Positions 10,527-18,773 of a DNA stretch of 25,057 nt are shown here, piece by piece. Every line of letters begins with the position of its first letter. Positions within the stretch are counted from its first letter, which is position 1. The stretch covers positions 109,158 to 134,214 of the forward strand of contig VHZZ01001129.1 of the NCBI GenBank assembly GCA_009801015.1. Direction: 5' to 3'. The stretch comes from Silene noctiflora. Its lineage: Eukaryota > Streptophyta > Magnoliopsida > Caryophyllales > Caryophyllaceae. The notes under the pieces are model-generated. The model was not told the origin of the DNA and did not search any database. It saw only the letters and a program-made list of their open reading frames with translations. The translations under genes and the position numbers were made by a program.

Positions 10527-10954
10527 CATATACTCGATCCGTAATTATTTTTCAGGTCTTATGTGAAAATAAAGACGGTCTTTAACTTTAAATTTGTAAA
10601 TTATCTAGCGTATAAGTTTCGGAATATTACTATACAAAATAGTTCTTTGGACAAAAACTGTCTAAATTAAAATAAATTTAATGGAGCGGAACTGAACTGA
10701 ACTGAATTGAATGGAGTTGAAATTAAGTTCAAAAGAACAAGGCCGTAGTGTCCATTTTTTTTAATATTTATAACATATTCAAGTAATTCTAACTATGGAA
10801 GTATGAAGGGAAGGCATTAATAATGACACTCTTTTAATTAAGCAAATTGTCAACTATTGCAATTAATCTGATTTAGCAAGTTGTTACAAGAATTATTATT
10901 AGAGCGGTATTCAAATCAAGATAATTAATTATTGATTAGAACAGAGGGAGTATA
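10527..10954. mobile_element. Stowaway-like MITE with an internal insertion
   Basis: The left end TATACTCGATCCGTAATTATT and the right end AATTATTGATTAGAACAGAG followed by GGAGTATA are imperfect inverted repeats of the TACTCCCTCYGT type. The interior contains a partial CAGTTCA-family sequence (10680-10740), suggesting a nested or composite element. Confidence 0.4.
10680..10740 (-). repeat. Partial CAGTTCA-family element, reverse orientation
   Basis: GAACTGAACTGAACTGAATT, then GAAATTAAGTTCAAAAGAAC and AAGGCC, is the reverse complement of one end of the CAGTTCA elements seen at 15134-15850, 18774-18988 and 20515-20955. Only one end is present. Confidence 0.55.
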
Positions 10955-10988
10955 CGCCTATAATCTATACAAGTAATATAGACCCGAG

Positions 10989-11014
10989 AAATTCATGATC
11001 ACGATCATGAATTT
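10989..11014. repeat. 26-bp near-perfect palindrome
   Basis: Arms AAATTCATGATC (10989-11000) and GATCATGAATTT (11003-11014) are perfect 12-bp inverted repeats separated by AC. It lies 143-168 bases beyond the stop of the first SMR gene, so in that gene's 3' flank or UTR. Confidence 0.85.
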
Positions 11015-11057
11015 GCCTACATATTATAAGAATCTAAAATTCCGGTTCATAACCAAC

Positions 11058-11090
11058 ATTGATTGATTGATTGATTGATCGATCGATCAA
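11058..11090. repeat. (ATTG)n/(ATCG)n microsatellite
   Basis: Consecutive ATTG units change into GATC-type units (gatcgatcgatc). It is located just past the 3' end of the first SMR gene. Confidence 0.9.
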
Positions 11091-11156
11091 ATGTAACATA
11101 AAGTTTACAAGACATCATTGAATGAGAGTATCACACATGTATAATAATTGTATAAA

Positions 11157-11480
11157 TCAGATTAATTGCGAGGAAATCGTAACATTAATACAATCAAATA
11201 CAAGAGAAGCACTTCTTTTACGAACATTACTACAAGAATTAATTTGATCAAAAGACGGTGTTAAAAATTGTTGATTTTTACGTTCAGCTGGAATACTGAA
11301 CTCGAGCTTCCGTACACATTGCATTGCCACGCGTCGTCTTTTTCGCGGTGCCGGTGGTGGACTACGAGGGGCCGGAATCCTGTTCTCCTCAGCCGTCGGT
11401 GTTTTCAGGTCTTTTTCGTCGTCTTTTCGCTTCACTCCCTTTGTTTTCGTCGACATTTGTTCTTTTCGGTTTAATTCCAT
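11157..11480 (-). CDS. SMR: SIAMESE-related (SMR) cyclin-dependent kinase inhibitor, copy 1
   Basis: This intronless 107-aa protein has the SIM/SMR signature LKTPTAEENRIP (residues 25-36), the proline/basic block RSPPPAPRKRRR (39-50), and CVRKLEF (55-61), which contains an RxLxF cyclin-docking-like sequence. SMR proteins are plant-specific nuclear inhibitors that bind CDK-cyclin complexes and push cells from division to endoreduplication; small size and lack of introns are typical. A C-terminal block KRSASLVFDCIN (88-99) is shared with copy 2 at 18112-18531. The ATG at 11480 is the first Met; a second in-frame Met at residue 9 (11456), giving MSTKTKGVKRK, is equally plausible because SMR N-termini are poorly conserved. 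Opposite-strand frames over 11268-11515 are shadows. The exact SMR number cannot be assigned. Confidence 0.9.
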   Translation of the reverse strand: MELNRKEQMSTKTKGVKRKDDEKDLKTPTAEENRIPAPRSPPPAPRKRRRVAMQCVRKLEFSIPAERKNQQFLTPSFDQINSCSNVRKRSASLVFDCINVTISSQLI

Positions 11481-11550
11481 ATGGAAATGTAGCAGAAGAC
11501 GGAGTATATGAATAGAAAGAAAGGGAGACGAGAAAATGTGAAGTAGTTGA

Positions 11551-11597
11551 GGTCAAGTCATGTAGTCATGTGTGAGTGTGGGAGTAGGCATATTTAT
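11551..11597 (-). promoter_or_regulatory. Core promoter of SMR copy 1
   Basis: On the minus strand there is ATAAATA (11591-11597, TATA-like), then CTCCCAC (11578-11584), then ACACATGACTA (11563-11573), which sits where transcription should start about 30 bases from the TATA. A W-box-like TTGACC (11551-11556) follows. The first three occur in the same order upstream of SMR copy 2, with the TATA-to-ACACATGACTA distance conserved. The predicted leader is about 85-95 nt. Confidence 0.6.
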
Positions 11598-11599
11598 GG

Positions 11600-12240
11600 A
11601 ATTGGGAATGGGTGATGAGATCACAAAGGATTGGGTTTAATTGAATTTGGGATTTATTTTAAAATTATCAAATTTATTATTGGACCATCTAATTAAATCT
11701 AAGTAGATATACATATATTAAAATGAACAATCCCAAACCAATTTATTGTATTTTTTTTTTTTTTTGAAAAAGTCCAATTAAAGTAGGTTAAATTATATTA
11801 CTCAAATCAGTCTCAACCAAATAAACGTTGTAAACAGGAATGTCATCGATCGACCCACCGATGCTTCCCAGATGACCGCAGACCCATATGAGTTAATGAG
11901 CTACACGATTATAGTTTTTACGAACATAAGAAAAAAGAACAGAATCGAAATTACGACAACAAGGTAAAATATCTTCATAAATGAGGAAGAGATCGTTCTG
12001 ATCCGGCCCTTTCAATTTGTATCTTTATGACCAAAAAAAGTTTTTAGAAAAAGAATTTTGTGGGATTTTCTACGGCGTATCTTTATGCTTTCCTGAATTC
12101 AAACTAATACTCTCGATTTTTAAAAAATAATTAGTGTACCCTTAATTTCTCGGATTAGTTTCTAAGGCACCGAAATTAAAGTATCCAAATTTGCGTTTTT
12201 GATGGGTTACATTTTATCTCAAAGTTTGTATATTGATGAC
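11600..12240. other. Upstream flank of SMR copy 1 and anonymous DNA
   Basis: AT-rich with an oligo-T run at about 11751-11765. Distal regulatory sites of SMR copy 1 may lie in the first few hundred bases, but none can be singled out. No gene is seen. Confidence 0.5.
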
Positions 12241-12350
12241 TAATGGCTTGTTTGGTTGCCCATTAAAATCATGGGATGTTAAACTTCCTAGGAAATGTAA
12301 AAGCATGATGTTGTTTCGTTGCCAAAATCATGCTAATTCGAATGCTTGCA
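12241..12350. mobile_element. Fragment of a hAT-like MITE
   Basis: GGCTTGTTTGGTTGCCCATT and, further on, TTGTTTCGTTGCC with ATCATG words on either side resemble the ends of plant hAT-type MITEs. Boundaries are unclear. Confidence 0.3.
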
Positions 12351-12355
12351 ATATA

Positions 12356-12428
12356 ATTGCTACTAGAAAACTATATATAGTTGATAAACATATTTGCTAC
12401 TAGAAAACTATAGATAGTTGATAAATAT
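12356..12428 (+). repeat. 37-bp tandem duplication
   Basis: TTGCTACTAGAAAACTATA plus TAGTTGATAAA occurs twice head to tail (starting near 12356 and 12393) with one or two differences. It is non-coding. Confidence 0.75.
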
Positions 12429-12450
12429 AATTTATTGTGTATTTTTGAGT

Positions 12451-12473
12451 TTTATTTATTTATTTATTTATTT
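12451..12473. repeat. (TTTA)n microsatellite
   Basis: About five to six consecutive TTTA units, with no other feature attached. Confidence 0.85.
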
Positions 12474-12701
12474 TCTAAAATGTAGAATTTGGGGTATTGG
12501 CCAAATTTCTCCATTTGATATAAAGGCACGTGACATAAAAAGAGTGGAAAAGAGAGGGTGGTCCTAAACTATACAGCTATTCTTGTAAGCTACAACTTTG
12601 TTGTCCCTTAATGCTAAACACCATAGTAATCGGAAGTGATGATTTTTAAGTTTTCCAATTTTCTATGGCATCTACTCTTTTTTAAACATATGATGTATCT
12701 A

Positions 12702-13035
12702 TGGGTTACATTAAAAGTCACAATATTGAACTTATGGCAAAACCCCTAGTTTTTTGAGAGAGTTTTCAATTTGGTCAATAACTCTTATTCATAATATATA
12801 TACCCATGGGCACTTAAATCAGCTGGAAAGTTATTGTTCTGAGCTCTCGAAATGCAGCAATACTAAAACTCATGAATTACACTAAAAGTCACAATATTGA
12901 CCTTATGGTAAGCCCCTAGTTTTCAAGAAAGCTAGTTTTCAATTTGGTCAAAACTCTTATTCCTAATATACGAAATTCTACCCACGAGTACTTAGATCAA
13001 CTGGTAAGGTGTTGTTCTAACTTAACCAAAAATCT
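12702..13035 (+). repeat. 171-bp tandem duplication with tRNA-like (SINE-type) boxes
   Basis: The phrase ttaAAAGTCACAATATTGA recurs 171 bases downstream (AGTCACAATATTGA at 12716 and 12887), with CCCCTAGTTTT and CAATTTGGTCAA following in both copies. Each unit ends with CTTAAATCAGCTGG or CTTAGATCAACTGGTAAGG, which resemble a tRNA D-arm/A-box, and then a CTCGAAAT B-box-like word. This looks like a duplicated, decayed tRNA-related SINE. Confidence 0.5.
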
Positions 13036-13543
13036 CGAAATTTACCACCTTTAAAGGTCCTACTCGACTCGAATGCTGACTCAGATGATGTTTGATATTG
13101 TAATTAGTCAAATGATGGTGAACATGTGGAATTAGAGGATGGAAGTCGTATTCTAATTATTATTATTAAGCAAAGTCTTTAGGTTATAATTGATTATTCC
13201 ACAAATCTTATCTTAGAGAAGATCCCATACTCTTGAAAGAGATGCTTAAGAATCTTGATTGTTGAAACATGAGTCGTGCTAAGTAGTTGCTTGCCAATAG
13301 CAACCCTAAAATAACATTCGAAACGCCAGAGACATTCTTGTACATTCATTTTCTTTATATATTTAGAGTCTTAGTTAATTTCAATGAATGTATGTATTGA
13401 TCATGCATACGATAAGCTGTTTTTTTAATCATAACTTTAATTTCATGAGATCATATTATATATTCTAGGTATTAAACTAATTTCAATTCCAGGATGTATA
13501 TAGAACCATAATATAATGCTTTTCATCATACAATTCCAAGAAT
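13036..13543. other. Anonymous AT-rich intergenic DNA
   Basis: No reading frame, repeat structure or transposon end that I can support. Confidence 0.5.
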
Positions 13544-14031
13544 TTTTTGCCAAAATGGGTGTTTTTAACAAATTAATTAACGAAATAGGTTAACTTCGAA
13601 AGTATTCTTCAAAAATGGGTCCACGTAGGATCGGTTTGTACGAAGCTGTAGGAAGGACTTAAATCGCCTAGCGGGGTGGCGACTTGACTCAAATCGTCAA
13701 GCAAGGTGGCGACTTGATTCGCAACCTTAACAAAACAGTCCCCTTCCCTTATTCGTTCATTCCTCTTTATAAAAAAAAAACAAAAAAAAACAAAATGCCA
13801 AGTCGCCAAGGGGGATGGCGATTTGCCCCGACGTCGCCGAGTCCCATGGCGATCTTCTTTAAAATAGGAAAACTGGTTTGGTAAGGCATAAAGGGGTTAA
13901 GTCGCTGTGGGGATTGACAACTAGAATACGAGCCGAGCTTCGGTGATGACGTGGACCCATTTTGGGAGATTACTTTCAAAATTAACCTGTGTCGTTAATT
14001 AATTTCTTAAAACCACCCATTTTGGCAAAAA
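13544..14031. mobile_element. 488-bp DNA element with long terminal inverted repeats
   Basis: The left arm starts TTTTTGCCAAAATGGGTG and continues through AAATTAATTAACGA to AAAATGGGTCCACGT (about 13544-13628). The right arm (about 13946-14031) is its reverse complement with few changes, giving arms of roughly 85 bp. The GC-richer centre has repeated TGGCGACTTGA and GTCGCC...GGGGATGGCGAT words, which themselves can fold. There is no transposase, and no target-site duplication was confirmed. The long TIRs suggest a MULE-like or foldback non-autonomous element. The small open frames 13609-13979 arise from the repeat structure. Confidence 0.75.
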
Positions 14032-14147
14032 GCTATATATATAAGCTAGCGGCCTGTGTACGCCCTTTGAAAGTTTGTAGCTAATTTAGCGTAAGACGGC
14101 TTTATAAAAGATTTTTTGTTATTATATCTATAATCTATTACAGCCCT

Positions 14148-14316
14148 ATTTGGCAAATGGCAGAAACAAATTTACAATAGCAGATAACATTAGCAGAATA
14201 TGGTTGACAGATTTTAGCAGCAAGTTTTACCATCGAATCAAATTAGCAGAAATCCAATAATTCCAAATTTATCGGTTTATCATTTTGTAGTACTCCAATT
14301 AGGTATGTTAATAATA
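14148..14316 (+). repeat. Second copy of the 'gcagattttagcagcaag' dispersed repeat
   Basis: TATTTGGCAAATGGCAGA, then AGATTTTAGCAGCAAGTTTT and ATCAAATTAGCAGAAAT, match the left half of the split element at 1009-1177. It ends directly at the Helitron at 14317; the other half is not seen on the far side. Confidence 0.5.
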
Positions 14317-14620
14317 TCTACATAGTATAAAAGCTAAGTCGTTTAGAGGATTTTTATTGGTTCTCGAGTTTTTTAGTTAGAGGTCCACAATAATTTTTTT
14401 CCTTAAATTGCTCACCCCACTAATCTAGTATTTATCATAACATTTCCTTTCTCTAAAACTTATTAAACATTTCAAAATGAATGTCATAAATTCTATAATT
14501 AAGACGAGTGTCATCATCTATGTGTGTTCAGGTTGATCTTATTCTTACGTCTAATATTAATATATATCCAATAAATTTTTTAAAGCAACCCGTGCATTTT
14601 TTGCACGGGTTTAAAACTAG
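14317..14620 (+). mobile_element. Non-autonomous Helitron (304 bp), intact ends
   Basis: The element begins TCTACATAGTATAAAAGC after host A (14316) and ends CTAG (14617-14620) before host T (14621). Six bases before the CTAG is a perfect 9-bp hairpin, ACCCGTGCA (588-596 of the 14 kb block) with TGCACGGGT (602-610), and a T5 loop. Hairpin plus CTRR end plus A|T insertion is diagnostic of Helitrons. The body is AT-rich and non-coding, so it is mobilised in trans. Confidence 0.85.
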
Positions 14621-15133
14621 TAGGGTTAGAAATTCTCCCCATTTTATTGCACCAAGTTTCTTTAGTTAGGCTAACATTTGACAACTCTACTATAAAAGGT
14701 AACGTGGTAATTTTATTGTCCTAATAATATTTAAGTGTTTTTTTTTTTTTTTTTTTTTTTTTGTTGGAGAAGAATTATATTATATCTTAAGCGGTGTTCA
14801 TGCTAAAAAAAACAATAAATCGTGAACAAACTGGTTAGCACTATCTCTATTTTTATATAACTAATTTACTTAATAAACTTTTAAGGCGAGACGGAAAAAG
14901 TCAAATGCAATTTATCAAGTGGAACAAATAGTGTAATTATGATTCCCTTGAATTTGTACTCCACTACTCCGTAACATAAAATAACATTTTACTCCTATTT
15001 GTTATTGTAATATCAATTGATATTGTCTTTACAGGTATTTTTACCAAGTTTTATTATAAAATCATTTTACAATACCCTTTCCTACATGTAAACTACAAGT
15101 AACATGAAACGCAAAGACTAGCTCATAAGTTTT
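14621..15133. other. Anonymous intergenic DNA with oligo-T tract
   Basis: A run of about 24 T lies at 14739-14762, with a few MITE-like words (AATTTGTACTCCACTACTCC) near 14951-14971. No gene is seen. Confidence 0.5.
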
Positions 15134-15850
15134 GAGTGAGGAGATATCAATTAGCGCTTAGGCCCCGATTTTTTCGGCTTTAATTTTAGCTAATTTCAGT
15201 TCAGTTTAACTCATCTTTTCACAAATTCACTCTTACTTCAGCTTCATTCAGTTCAGTTTAGTTCAGCTCAGCTGCATTCGATCTTGTTTTTTTCGGCTTA
15301 ATTTCAAGCTTATTTCAGCTCTATTTATCTCAACAAATTTCAATTCAATTCAACTCATTTCAGTTCACCTCAATTCAATTCAACTTTATTTAGCAAAAAA
15401 AAAAAAAATACAGTATCTCAGTTCAATTAAGTTCCTTTCAAGTTTCAAACGAAAAGAACATAGCCAAAGAATAGCTCGGTACCCTCCCTTCGAAAACTTT
15501 TGTTTCGTCAATTATGAGTGAGGAGATATCAACTAGCGCTCAAGCGCTATTCTTTCCAACTTAATTTCAGCTCATTTCAGTTCAATTTCATTCGATTATA
15601 TTCTTTTTGGCTTAATTTCAGTTCATTTTAATTTAGCTCAACTCAATTCAGCTTAGCTCGGCTTATTTCAACTCTCTTCATCTCAGCAAATTTCAATTCA
15701 GTTTCATTCAACTCACTTCAACTCGAATCAGTTTAGTATAGTTTCATTCAGCTCAAATAAACAGAGCTTTAGTTCTATTCAGCTCCTTTTAACCGAAAAA
15801 AACAAAGACTTTTGTATTCGGGCAAGGAACAACACCGTACCCTCCCTTGT
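15134..15850 (+). mobile_element. Tandemly duplicated CAGTTCA-rich element (two ~380-bp units)
   Basis: GAGTGAGGAGATATCAA occurs at 15134 and 15516 (offset 382), and TACCCTCCCTT closes each unit (about 15480 and 15839). Each unit holds a long irregular array of TTCAGTTCA, TTCAGCTC and CAATTCAA words, opening with a TTCGGCTTTAATTT or CCAACTTAATTTCAG motif and closing with AACGAAAAGAACA or ACCGAAAAAAACA. The opening and closing motifs are inverted repeats, so each array looks like a MITE-type element; the pair arose by duplication including flanks. Confidence 0.6.
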
Positions 15851-16395
15851 AAATTATGATAGAGTTGTAGTTAAGTTTCACACTATAAATAGCAAAGTGA
15901 AAAAGCTATAATGACATAACGTGATTTATGTAAATAATTAAGTTAAAGGACAGTATGTATAATAATTAAAAAAGAAGGACAAAATTACAGGGTGTTGTTG
16001 AATGTGTTGTCGTGAATGCCGCCCTTTTCTGTTTCTAACTTAAAAGGTAAAAAATGAGCGGATCCCAAAGAAGTGTCATATCAATACTCAATACTCAATA
16101 CTCCATACTTCAATTTTCAATGTAGATTTCAATACTATACAAAGCCAATTTTCCTAGATCAAACCAACCCCCTTCTACACGTACGACGTAACTCTCAACT
16201 TAACTGTAAATATATTTGTTACACACTTGTCTTTTTCCTCCTATTCTCCTACAAAGATTCCAAACCCAATTGGTTTTTTTAGACTTAAAATCTTCCCTTT
16301 AAATATTGTTTAACTTAAGTATTTATTAAGCTTTTATAAGTTCAGTTTAATTCATAAGTTTAGTTCAATTCAGTCTTTATAAGTATTAGAGTCAA
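15851..16395. other. Anonymous intergenic DNA
   Basis: Contains a short CAATACT triplication at 16082-16102 and a weak CAGTTTAATTCA stretch near 16342-16375 related to the CAGTTCA family. The open frame 16073-16282 has no recognisable protein. Confidence 0.5.
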
Positions 16396-16448
16396 TCTGA
16401 TGAAGATGAAGATGGGATATTAAAGATGAAGATGAAGATGGATATTAA
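16396..16448 (+). repeat. GATGAA-rich tandem repeat
   Basis: Two units of (a)GATGAAGATGAAGATGG followed by ATATTA lie head to tail. It is a simple purine-rich repeat in non-coding DNA. Confidence 0.8.
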
Positions 16449-16567
16449 TTAGGTGAGAAGGTAAAATGAGGGGCAAAAATGTCTCTTCAGCCAAAATATA
16501 AGGTAGGGATTGACTGTTCTGCTTTAATTAGAAGATTTGGTAGTGTTTTTGATCCAAAGCAAATATA

Positions 16568-16655
16568 ATGGTAGTAGTTTTTAAACCAAAATTATGTTGG
16601 TAGTAGTTCTTAAAACCTTGTATTACAAAGGTAGTAGTTATCAAAAAACCCTAAA
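16568..16655 (+). repeat. Three degenerate GGTAGTAGTT units
   Basis: GGTAGTAGTTNTTAAAACC-type segments start near 16570, 16601 and 16631 with ~30-bp spacing, the last ending AAAAAACCCTAAA. Confidence 0.6.
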
Positions 16656-17549
16656 TTTATTGAAATACGGTCCGAGTAATCTAAGATAATAATGCACTAA
16701 GAAAAGCGGTGTTAAATTATGATCCGTGGAAGTAGATGGATGCATAGAGGGAAGCATAAAAGAAGAAGGCCAATTGAAAAGCATAAAAGTTAAACTGTCA
16801 CACAACTCAATCATTTGTCCTTTGCTCTTCTCTTTTTTAACTTCTTTACAACGCAACCTTACCTAAACCCATCTACGGATCTACCCCATCTGCCTCCCTT
16901 TTCTCAGTTCATCGTACCATTTCAGATTATTACTCAATCAATTACTAGCTTTTTAATAGGTCGATCTCTCTCTTTATTCATTTCATTTTCATACATTCGT
17001 TTGATATCTCATGAGTTAAAATGAAATCGGTGAGGAGGAGTATATATACGGTAGAATATGAGGGATACTTGTTACTATCATCGTCATTTACAAGGTTCAT
17101 TAATACAATAATGTAGTCATTCTTATACAATTGATACGATTTTTGTGGTAATTAACGAAATAAGTACACATTTTGAGAGATAATCTTCCGAATTCACGTA
17201 TTCGTCAACTATTAGTTAGTGGATGCCATATTCAACCATTACTGGATAGTGGATACCATATTCATCATCAACTTAATGTAACAAATCAATCTATATCAAC
17301 ATTGACTATATTTATCCAAATATTTACAATTTCACATTTTTATTTATCAAAACATAAATATATTTTTATATTATTATTAAAAATTAATGTGTTGATTATA
17401 TATTATGAGAAATTAATAGTAAAAGTCAACATTATTTGACCTCTTATACAAAACAGATAACGGAGTAAATAATATTTACCTAGCTCATAGATAAAAAAAA
17501 AAAAGGACAATTGCAGAATACTTTCAGCTAAAGAAGCTAGAATATTAGG
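16656..17549. other. Anonymous intergenic DNA
   Basis: Pyrimidine-rich text at 16800-17000 and a short direct repeat, TAGTGGATRCCATATTCA, at about 17217 and 17247. Short open frames (16641-16856, 16815-17024, 17173-17439) are AT- or pyrimidine-driven, and I find no protein in them. Confidence 0.5.
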
Positions 17550-17802
17550 CTTTTGTGGTTGATCTACGAATTGTAGATTCCTTTAAAATGTCAATTCACG
17601 TGGATGAATTCAGTTACATTCAAATTCATGTGAATTGGGCAACTTTATTTGATTCCCGCCTATATGAATTCCCAATTACCACGAGAATTGGGTAGGTAAA
17701 GCGAATTTCCTATTTTACCGACATTAGAAATTCATGTGAATTGACAATTCCCCTATTTTTACAAAAGAAATGACAACAACCAAACGTTCTCCCAAATTCC
17801 CA
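17550..17802. mobile_element. Foldback MITE (~250 bp)
   Basis: TGTCAATTCACGTGGATGAATTC (17589 onward, shown in part) pairs with AAATTCATGTGAATTGACA (about 17726-17744). Flanking words GTGGTTG (17556) and CAACAACCAAACG (17775) are also complementary. It is a nested inverted-repeat structure without coding capacity. Confidence 0.5.
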
Positions 17803-17996
17803 ATTCATGCGATCTTCCAGTTCCCACTTAAACCGATATACGGTAAACAACTTAAAACAAATAGAAAAACGAAAATCGAAAATAAAGAATAAAGAATAAA
17901 GAAGAAGATTTGGAAATGATGATGAATATAAATAAATTTAAACATTGTTACATAACTTCATCTTACATTCATACCATACCATCATATGGATCTGGA

Positions 17997-18002
17997 TTTA
18001 TT
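17997..18002 (-). terminator. Poly(A) signal AATAAA for SMR copy 2
   Basis: A canonical AATAAA on the minus strand lies about 110 bases after the stop codon of the SMR gene at 18112-18531. The spacing is reasonable for a plant 3'UTR. Confidence 0.45.
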
Positions 18003-18111
18003 GTAATCAAATATTGATCTAATATACTCATAAAACGTGTAAAAGTAATACTATATTATAGTAATAATTACTCCATAAAAACATCAAATTAAATAATTCC
18101 ACCCAAAAAAA

Positions 18112-18531
18112 TCAGACAATTTGGGTAGAAATTGCAACATTATTAGAATTAATTCGATCAAATGCAAGAGAAGTACTCCTTTTGCAAATTTTCACAGAAT
18201 TATGTTGTTGATGATCATAATCTGAATTGAACAATTTTGAAGTTGCTTGTTCATCAGGAATAATTGTAGGTCGTTGTTGTTGTTGTTGTTGTCCCATGAA
18301 TTCCAGCTTCCTTACACACTTCAAACCAACCCGTCGCCTCTTTTTCGGAGCCGGCGGCGGGCTACGAGCTGGGGGAATCTTGTTCTCGGCCGCGGTTGGT
18401 GTTTGAAGGGTTTCCTCTTTTGCCTTTGCTAGCTCTTTGATAGTAGAGTCTGCAGGTCGGGTCAAGGTCTGAATACGGGTTTGATCTGAAAGAATGTTTT
18501 CATTGATTTTTTCATCACTTGTCAATATCAT
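18112..18531 (-). CDS. SMR: SIAMESE-related (SMR) cyclin-dependent kinase inhibitor, copy 2
   Basis: This is an intronless 139-aa paralogue of the gene at 11157-11480, on the same strand. The family core TLQTPTAAENKIPP (residues 41-54) is followed by RSPPPAPKKRRR (56-67) and CVRKLEF (72-78), nearly identical in order and spacing to copy 1. It differs by a longer N-terminus (~40 residues before the core, with Thr/Ser and Lys/Glu-rich text), a run of six Gln (81-86) coded by a GTT/CAA microsatellite, and an insertion of about 15 residues before the shared C-terminal KRSTSLAFDRIN (118-129). No internal Met precedes the core, so the ATG at 18531 is the only sensible start. The expected role is inhibition of CDK-cyclin complexes and promotion of endocycles in the nucleus. 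The opposite-strand frame 18247-18432 is a shadow. Confidence 0.92.
   Translation of the reverse strand: MILTSDEKINENILSDQTRIQTLTRPADSTIKELAKAKEETLQTPTAAENKIPPARSPPPAPKKRRRVGLKCVRKLEFMGQQQQQQRPTIIPDEQATSKLFNSDYDHQQHNSVKICKRSTSLAFDRINSNNVAISTQIV
18273..18292 (-). repeat. CAA trinucleotide repeat coding polyglutamine in SMR copy 2
   Basis: Six consecutive CAA codons on the minus strand lie just after the CVRKLEF motif. They are absent from copy 1 at the aligned place, so this is a recent expansion and likely polymorphic. Confidence 0.85.
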
Positions 18532-18691
18532 GATGAATGAATATGAATATTTTTTTTTACTTTTTCAATGGAAAGAGGGAATTTTTTTTTGGAAAATGTG
18601 GTGAAAAAAATAGGGGAAGAAAAAGTGTGGAAGAGAAGGTAGGAGTAGAAAGAAAGGAAGATGATGAGATGTGAGTAGTGGGAGTTTTTTT

Positions 18692-18728
18692 TAGTCATGT
18701 GTAATGATGGTGGGAGATGTATATATAT
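18692..18728 (-). promoter_or_regulatory. Core promoter of SMR copy 2
   Basis: On the minus strand there is ATATATATA (18720-18728), then CTCCCAC (18710-18716), then ACACATGACTA (18692-18702). ACACATGACTA is identical to that of copy 1 and starts at the same 28-base offset from the TATA-like box, whereas most surrounding sequence has diverged. The predicted leader is about 160 nt. Confidence 0.6.
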
Positions 18729-18773
18729 GAGATAGTGAAAGAAAAGTAAATTCTCATTTTAGACGGGTTTATG

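Noticed and set aside
11268..11515. Plus-strand open frames over SMR copy 1
   Set aside because: Antisense shadows of a gene with clear family motifs.
13609..13979. Several 66-70-codon frames on both strands
   Set aside because: All lie inside the long-TIR element, and their repeated SQVAT/LDDLS-type text reflects the DNA repeat.
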